Assembly: GCA_037903475.1 (NCBI GenBank)
Contig: JBAJFG010000036.1
Coordinates: 372,001 to 436,000, forward strand
From: Ancylostoma caninum
Lineage: Eukaryota > Nematoda > Chromadorea > Rhabditida > Ancylostomatidae
Length of the DNA stretch: 64,000 nucleotides
Reading direction: 5' to 3'
In this document: positions 58,154 to 64,000 of the stretch, in pieces
How the letters are laid out: each line of letters starts with the position of its first letter
Numbering within the stretch: position 1 is the stretch's first letter
Notes under the pieces: model-generated
Told to the model about the DNA's origin: nothing
What the model saw: the letters and a program-made list of their open reading frames with translations, nothing else
Database searches by the model: none
Translations under genes and position numbers: made by a program

Positions 58154-59391
58154 CTAATAGAATGTTGCGGATCACCTCAGCATTTCCTGACCTGTCTGTG
58201 GAAATCCGATCCCTCGTTGTCTTCATATTAGATACTACTTTTGTTTTCATATAAAGTGGATGGGCATTTCGCGAGTGTAGTATTATATTTTTGGATGACT
58301 TTTTCTTGTACCATCGTATTTCCTTGACTCCGTCACGAATCCGGAGTTGCGTATTCAGAAATGGCAAGAAGCCATCGCCAACCGGGTTCCTCAACGACAA
58401 ATTTTATTAGCAGATCCTTGGAGTTCAGATTTTTGGAGGCAGAATCCTGTTCAAAAGGTCCTGCTCCGTTCGCAAAGAGATCATCTATGCAGCGTTTGTA
58501 AAGTAGAATCCCAGCAGTTAGTGATGCCTTTTCGATATGGTCCAGGTACACCATGGCAAGCAATGAGGCAATGTGGATGCCCATTGTCTCGTTTCTGTGC
58601 GTAGATCTTATTGTCGAAACCAAATATGTTACACGCATGTGTGGCGTTCGAAAGGATTTCAATACCTCTGCTCGGAAAGCCCCATTCATCCACATTATTC
58701 CTATGGTCGTTCAGGAGATCGATCAGAAGCTGAATGGCTGCACTGTCATTGATATTCGTGTATAATGAAGTTGCGTCTTGGCTCACGTAACAGGCAGCGT
58801 CTGGAATGTCACAACGTTGGACTGCATCGATGAATTTCGGCCTTTGTTATATGAGCTCCAACAAATTTTAGAGGTGGATCAAGTATCTTTACCTTAGAGG
58901 CAGTGTCCAGGAAAAATTTTTCCAGGCCAATTTGGCTCACACATTCCAGGGACGAAACTTACAGATCAAAAAAATCCTCAGAAAAACCCTTTTCTGATAT
59001 ACTTCTTAACTGATTCGGACGAGATGTCCGACGGCTCTCTCGCTCGTCAGTAGAGGGCGCAGAGAAAATTTTCATTGATCGATAGCGCCAGTTCGCTGCC
59101 TCAGTTTTGATTTCAATAGGTTAGTTCGTTTTCACTCAGGGGTCCGTATCTCTGCTATAGCACTTTTTGTGCAGTTCTAACAAGAATAGGTAAGTTCCGA
59201 TTATTTATGTTGTCGACAATGTATGTTTTCAGTGGAAAGACTGTCTTTTCACAAAATAAGTTTTTTTCGCAGTTTCTTGGTATCATGATAACTTATTGAT
59301 TGAAGGTCGAGATTGACTATTAAAATATTTCGCTGCCCGACCTACAGTATATGAGTAACCACACCTCCGTAATGTGATCGTCGTACAGTCC

Positions 59392-59433
59392 CTACAGTTT
59401 ACGGGTCCGTAAGCACAGACCCGTAAACTGTAG
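59392..59433. repeat. Perfect 16-bp hairpin
   Basis: CTACAGTTTACGGGTC and its complement are separated by 10 bases. It lies in the stretch that interrupts the Penelope-like element and may be part of the inserted sequence. Confidence 0.7.
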
Positions 59434-60499
59434 ATCCAGGACTATCTAAAATGAAAAACTGGAGTGTTGAGCAACAGTACCTGGATGTTTAGAACACATG
59501 CGCAAACTTGAGACGCATACGATAGAGATCTCCGAGATGAATCAATCACAGTAGCGAGACGCTGCCACAATCTGTTCGATATTTTCCAACGATGCTAAAA
59601 GTCACACCAACTTTACGCGCAAAATGGCAGACGCCGGGTGCGCGGGCTGGGCGCTGGAGATGGGTTTAGGTACTAGGTCTAAGGCGGATATCTCGCTTAT
59701 TTCTGCGACTTTTGCACTTTGGCATTTGCCTATGGAGTCGACCCGCTACTATAATCTAATAAACATTCAAGCTCAACAGTTTTGCCTGGACACTGCCTTA
59801 AGGCAACTTATTCGGTCAACTGGTCCTCCGCATGGCATAATTATAGGTGTTTTTATACTGGTTATTTCACATCTGCTAGCTCAACGTTATATTTAAACTT
59901 ATGTGTTTTCTCTAACGAGGAAAATTTGGGGACATCAGGATTACTTGTCCAGAATCGAGTAACACTATTTTCGAGTCCTTTTCCTTACGAAGAGCATGCT
60001 TGACTGCATTTTCTGGCAGTTGGCATGATAGATTGAAGGAGCTCATTGTGCTAGTTCCGTAGGTTGTGTCGTCAGCGATGTTTGTCAACACCTTATCAAG
60101 CTTTTGAGGCATTATCACGAATCCGCCGTCTTTGTCATCCACAGATATTCGTAAGTTCTTCTAGCTTCCTTCAGCTCCCTCAATCCCCTACGCTTTTGCA
60201 AGGTGAGATTTGACGCAAAACCAGACCTCGAGGGAGACCTTTTGGTAGACCCGCATCAAGTCGATTTTGGGTGTCTTACGTTTTGGTTCCAAAGCTGGAG
60301 CAGGTTTCGGATGACCAATGTGTGATTTTGGGAAGGAAAGAGATGCGATAAACGTGGATGTTTTGTCAAGAACTGTTGGACCGTGTTGGTATCGCCATCT
60401 TAAGATATATGTGAATCTGTGAGATCCACATAACATTAAGTCAAGGATGTTATCGGTCACCTGCTGTGCCACGGCAAATGATGGACCAAGACTCAATAA

Positions 60500-61235
60500 C
60501 GCTTGATGTCGTCATTCACCATCAGCGTGGTGGTGGTAGTGCCCATGGCTTGAATAAAGATGAACGATTATTTCTGTAGAGGACAAGGTTATTGAAATTC
60601 TTTTGGAGCCGTTCTCGTTCTCGCCTTTCATTGACTTTGCAGACTCGTTGGTTTCGATCAGAAAATGCCCTCCACGTCTCCTATGGTAAAATCGCTTGGA
60701 GGTGAGATCGCGTCGTTACAACTCTTTTGATACATGTACCACGTCGACCGCTACGCTCAGCTGTACTTAATGGATTGGTACGAAAGTTTTGCAAAAAATA
60801 TTTTTTAGGATCTAGAATTCCAAAGACGTTGAATCGAAATGCCACTACATGTGAACTATAGGATGCACCTGGCTGCGGCCGTACAATAATCGCCAGTCAT
60901 CTCGAAGCGCAGGGTTACAGAGCACATATGCCGTGTCGATTCCCCCACAAACTAAGTGCCTTACAGGTTCGAGTGTGTGCCTGTCTTTGCTGCTACGTCC
61001 ACGCAGGAGTAAATTTCTTTGCCAGTTCATTATCGGATGAGAGTTGGGTGCTGTATGTTAACCATACACGAGAGAAAAGATGACTAGCGCGAGGCGAACC
61101 ATCTCCAGAACAGCCGAAAGAAGTGCACGAAAGAAGGTTTTGCTCTGTTGTCTGTGGAATTCCGAGGGAATGCTGTATTAAGAACTGCTAACACCTGGGG
61201 CACCGTGATTGTCTAAGTCTACTCTTCTCAATTAT
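60500..61235. other. Likely 5' part of the Penelope-like element
   Basis: Minus-strand frames (for example 61030-60845) follow the element's orientation, but no motif is recognised. Confidence 0.3.
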
Positions 61236-61240
61236 AGAAA

Positions 61241-61656
61241 TTGGCACACGGAACTCGCCTGGAGTGGGTAAAAATTGACCATGTTGTTAACTCTCATAAC
61301 AAAGCCAGTCCTCATGTGGCAAAGCTTACCGGCCAAAAAATTGCTGAATTAGGTGAAGAAGATGTACTACCTGCTTTATCTCTTGACTTATACCATTTGC
61401 TCGGAGCCCTGAAACTGCATCTACGGAAAAAGGAATTCGCTGATTGGACCGAACCGAAAAGTGAGATTTCAAGCTTTTTGGACTTGCAGCTGCCCGAATT
61501 CTTGACTTTTGGGTCTGATGCTTTAATGAAGCGTTGGCCATACCGCGTGGATCATGATGGTAATCATATTGTTGATTGATATCTATTCACAATGAACTTA
61601 ACATTCTTTGAAAAAATATGAAATTAGGTGCAAGACTTTCGGACCAACCTAATAGA
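61241..61656 (+). pseudogene. Mariner transposase remnant, C-terminal third
   Basis: The frame 61241-61579 reads SPHVAKLTGQKIAELGEEDV, then LHLRKKEFADW and ALMKRWPYRVDHDGNHIVD with a stop. This matches the order of the last catalytic region and C-terminus of mariner transposases (NARPHVA...HLFRSL...LPERW...G.YI). The HDNARPH and SPDL blocks are degraded. A terminal repeat-like CGGACCAACCTAATA follows at 61639. The N-terminal two thirds and the left end are missing. Confidence 0.75.
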
Positions 61657-62164
61657 TTTAGTAATATGATTTTAGACACGCAGTAGCCGTTCTGATTTCG
61701 TCATTGTAATGGTAAGCAATTCCGAAAGTTGTGGTGCCGATGAACGCAGGGGAAACACGGTAGGATCGACAGCGAGAAAAGAAGACGACAGACTCATCGG
61801 TCGCAGTTTGATGGAATGCACAATATTGTAACATGACAGCAAAATTAGCCCTACTGATATTATGATCACGTGTAACTCTCAAACGAAAAAAATCATAGAG
61901 GCGAAGGAAACAAAACGGTATATACCGGAGATTAACAATAAGGATGAACTAGTGGAGGAGCTCATGTATATCGCTTGATCTAGTGAATCGCAGAGGAGGA
62001 AGTGATGTTCCCACCAGAAGATGATTACAGCATCACATCCTATTAAACACCAGCTGTAGTCTTGAAACGATCTCATAGCTTTTCTTCGGGAGCTCGGTGG
62101 GTGAAAGCAGTGTCAGCACTTACTGTCCTGTCTCGTGTAGCATTACATTGTTTTCCATTAAGAT

Positions 62165-62200
62165 CTGAAGAAGGCGTTACGCGCCAAAAGCGCGCCTACT
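62165..62200 (+). ncRNA. Hammerhead-like motif, degenerate, plus strand
   Basis: CTGAAGA (62165-62171), AGGCG-TTA-CGCGCC and AAAAGC follow the same layout as the minus-strand copies but with two core changes (CTGATGA to CTGAAGA, GAAA to AAAA). It is probably inactive. Confidence 0.4.
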
Positions 62201-62268
62201 GATGTTGAATCACGTTGTAGGCTCCTCAGATATTTGAGCACGCTGCTGTCCCGGAGCCTCATTTCGTG

Positions 62269-62360
62269 TCGAGTATGTGTTCAGAGTGTGAATAGTGCTC
62301 CGACGACGGTTTATTGATGAGCTTTCGGCGCGTAGCGCCTCCGTGAGATCTCAGCACAAC
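62269..62360 (-). ncRNA. Upstream Penelope terminal repeat with decayed hammerhead core
   Basis: Nearly 90 percent identical by eye to 56589-56680 and in the same orientation. The stem GGCGC/GCGCC, GAAAGCTC and ATCAATAAACC are kept, but CTGATGA reads CTCACGG. GAA-AGCT-C here would give a canonical C at the cleavage position. A third fragment of the repeat (GAGTATGTGTTCAGAGTGTG) is at 62564-62584. Confidence 0.5.
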
Positions 62361-62804
62361 TTTTCAGAACATACAAGTTTACAACTAACGTTTACCTAGC
62401 AGTTGTGGATATAACCAGTATAAAAACAAGACCTATAAATTCGCCGTACCATCTAGACGAAAACTGTCCAACTCTCCGTATAAATTGTGTTAGTCCTACT
62501 GTAGGTTACTTGGTAAGGAACGATATAAGAAGCCGTAGATAAAAAAATCAAAAGTTGGGGTTGAGTATGTGTTCAGAGTGTGAAGTGTTCTTCTTCTCAC
62601 TACTATGGATGCGCGTTTCCGCGTGGATCAAAATTTATTCTAGAAAACTATAGGAGGACGCCCCAATCAAACTTATTTATTATTCTTGGAACAACCTGAC
62701 ATATTTTGATACTCTTTTATTACATCTAGCAACAGCAAAGCCGAAGGTGTCATTCTCGTGCGCTGGTTTCAAAATTGCAACCGAATCAGTGTTATTCTCC
62801 TCAC

Positions 62805-63310
62805 TAATCAGTGCACCAAGGAAGTATTATCAGAAGCTTTCGTTCATCGGTGAACATCAACGGATTTACTCGCCAAAAAAGCTTTGCTCGCGTGCAAAAC
62901 AATAAGGTACTCTCAAAGAAATTCGTCATTGACGGTGATAAGACATCATCACATTTCGTAGACAGTCTTATCTCACGCGGGACATCGAAGTGTGAATTAT
63001 ATTCCTGTCATCCTGTTTCATCAAGAAGTATGTTTTTTTTATTTGAGAGATAACAACAGCGCTAATTTCCGAGGAAGGAAACCAATGTCAATGAACAGCA
63101 GAATCCATCTGGAATGGAGCGCACACCAAGTAGGAGTTACAAAGTTAGTTACAAAGTCGTCGATGAAACTCAGGAAGAAAGAAAATTTTCACTGGTTGTG
63201 TTCTTACGCCTTTTTTTTTATTTTTTTCCTTCATCTGTACCCATATTTATGTGAATTACCGGATGTGTATGCAGAAGTGGAAGTAGGAAGGTCCAACCAC
63301 ATCCCTGACC
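62805..63310 (+). pseudogene. Dispersed coding-like fragment
   Basis: After an AG at 62810, a frame reads SVNINGFTRQKSFARV through GDKTSSHFVDSLISRG. The last part is homologous to 45758-45830. Further on, PDVYAEVEVGR (63255-63290) matches minus-strand 47170-47140. The two segments occur together in both places, so they may come from one unidentified mobile element or gene family. Confidence 0.3.
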
Positions 63311-63319
63311 AAGCACCTA

Positions 63320-64000
63320 AATAACAAAGCATCACAAGAATGAAGTGCTCAGCCTGTCTATCATATGTGTTAATTTGGCTAAATTCAAAAAAAAAATGAA
63401 AAGAAGCTCTAATGGATTGGAAGTGCAGAGCTGCGGATCCAAAACTACGCGGAATGTGTGCTAATGCCCGAAAAATGGGGGGGGGAAGGGGAACGTTCCT
63501 CTGCTGCCATGAGTTTGCGCGGGCGCCGCCCAAATGTGAAGGACCGATTCACAGCTGCGATACTGGGGCGTAGCCGTTCAAGTGGGGAAGCGCCACGAGT
63601 AGGGCCCAACGGTGTGATGGGCGTGTTTCGGTGTCCAAAAGTGGGGAAAGGTTAGAGACCACCCCGATGCTGCAAATGCACTAACGCCCAAAAAATAGGA
63701 TCATACCTGGAGCAATAGATGTAATGAGATGTTTGTCTCGCTGCAGAAACGGTCAATCCTTTTGCTAGTGCGTTCTCTCGAGAAAACATGAACTCAAGTC
63801 CTATTTGTTCCACGAAGTCAGACGAGAATGAAGCAAACAAATGCAATCGAACGATTAAAATTCATGTTCGAAGTATCTCCACCTAGAATCTTGAATGAAG
63901 AAGCAAACTGAAGGATATTTTTGAGATGCTCATGAAAAGAACTCTTACGTTGCACAAGGTTCAGACACCGCAGAATATCCATCTTCGAATCTTTTCACAA
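63320..64000. other. Nothing recognised
   Basis: A G-run and a GC-richer block (63470-63650) are present, with no exon chain. Confidence 0.35.

Larger units (their letters stand above)
56690..60500 (-). mobile_element. Broken Penelope-like retroelement
   Basis: Minus-strand fragments run in the expected order. The N-terminus is at 60496-60188 (LGPSFAVAQ) and 60142-59912 (DKDGGFVIMPQKL). The reverse transcriptase lies at 58786-58481 (DATSLYTNI), 58630-58333 (IHIASLLAMVYLDHIEKAS, then LLYKRCIDDLFA) and 58400-58155 (FLPFLNTQLRIRDG). A linker follows at 57359-57147, and then a GIY-YIG nuclease at 57180-57013 (VYLIKC, QYVGETERPHRKRLDEHRRAL). At least two frameshifts break the polymerase. Its YxDD box reads KRCIDD, with Cys where Tyr is usual. 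About 1 kb (58.9-59.9 kb) between N-terminus and polymerase is unrelated, so an insertion is likely. It cannot be functional. Confidence 0.85.

Noticed and set aside
57648..58157. 169-codon plus-strand frame inside the mariner-like element
   Set aside because: No D,D34D-type or HTH features; it ends in the terminal repeat, as expected for chance.

Overview
This is eukaryotic nuclear DNA, most likely from a parasitic clade V (strongylid) nematode, and probably a hookworm of the Ancylostoma type. The evidence is: small genes with short introns (39-80 bp) and strict GT-AG splicing; TTTCAG placed directly before a start codon, as at spliced-leader acceptors; three nematode secreted-protein families (a Kunitz inhibitor with Met at P1, a transthyretin-like protein, and a von Willebrand A plus C-type lectin protein); and a dense, varied load of non-autonomous transposons, foldback elements, minisatellites and SINEs. 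The species call is an inference. There is no bacterial operon, rRNA, intact tRNA or CRISPR array.

Genes, left to right. 8.8-9.5 kb (-): an unrecognised Cys-containing protein with one apparent frameshift. 13.9-15.9 kb (+): an unrecognised acidic/basic multi-exon gene, converging on 16.06-19.84 kb (-): a complete three-exon transthyretin-like gene whose 3.3 kb second intron is full of repeats. 29.8-30.3 kb (+): a complete three-exon secreted Kunitz inhibitor with a TATA box. 44.3-44.9 kb (+): the 3' ends of one or two unrecognised genes. 49.9-50.3 kb (-): an unrecognised frameshifted reading frame. 50.9-53.1 kb (+): an 11-exon vWA/C-type lectin secreted protein. 56.6-62.3 kb (-): a broken Penelope-like retroelement with reverse transcriptase and GIY-YIG remnants and hammerhead-like motifs in its terminal repeats. 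A mariner-like element is inserted in it and a mariner transposase remnant lies beside it.

Most of the rest is repeat. The main families are: hAT-like elements with 8-bp target duplications and interiors made of reiterated short words (ACGGAAA); relatives with CGAATATT or TTCCGA words; TA-flanked foldback elements; a roughly 60-bp GGACCC minisatellite at three loci; a tRNA-derived SINE in three copies; an RTE-like non-autonomous element ending in about 220 bp of CA repeat; and several dispersed repeats of unknown class. The longest reading frames in the window (CA repeat, GGACCC minisatellite, antisense shadows) are not genes.

The named genes encode proteins expected to be secreted, consistent with a parasite secretome, but nothing here shows that they act together. 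Exon limits were deduced by eye from splice consensus and reading-frame phase. The transthyretin-like, Kunitz and most vWA/lectin exons are phase-consistent throughout. The other models are partial.
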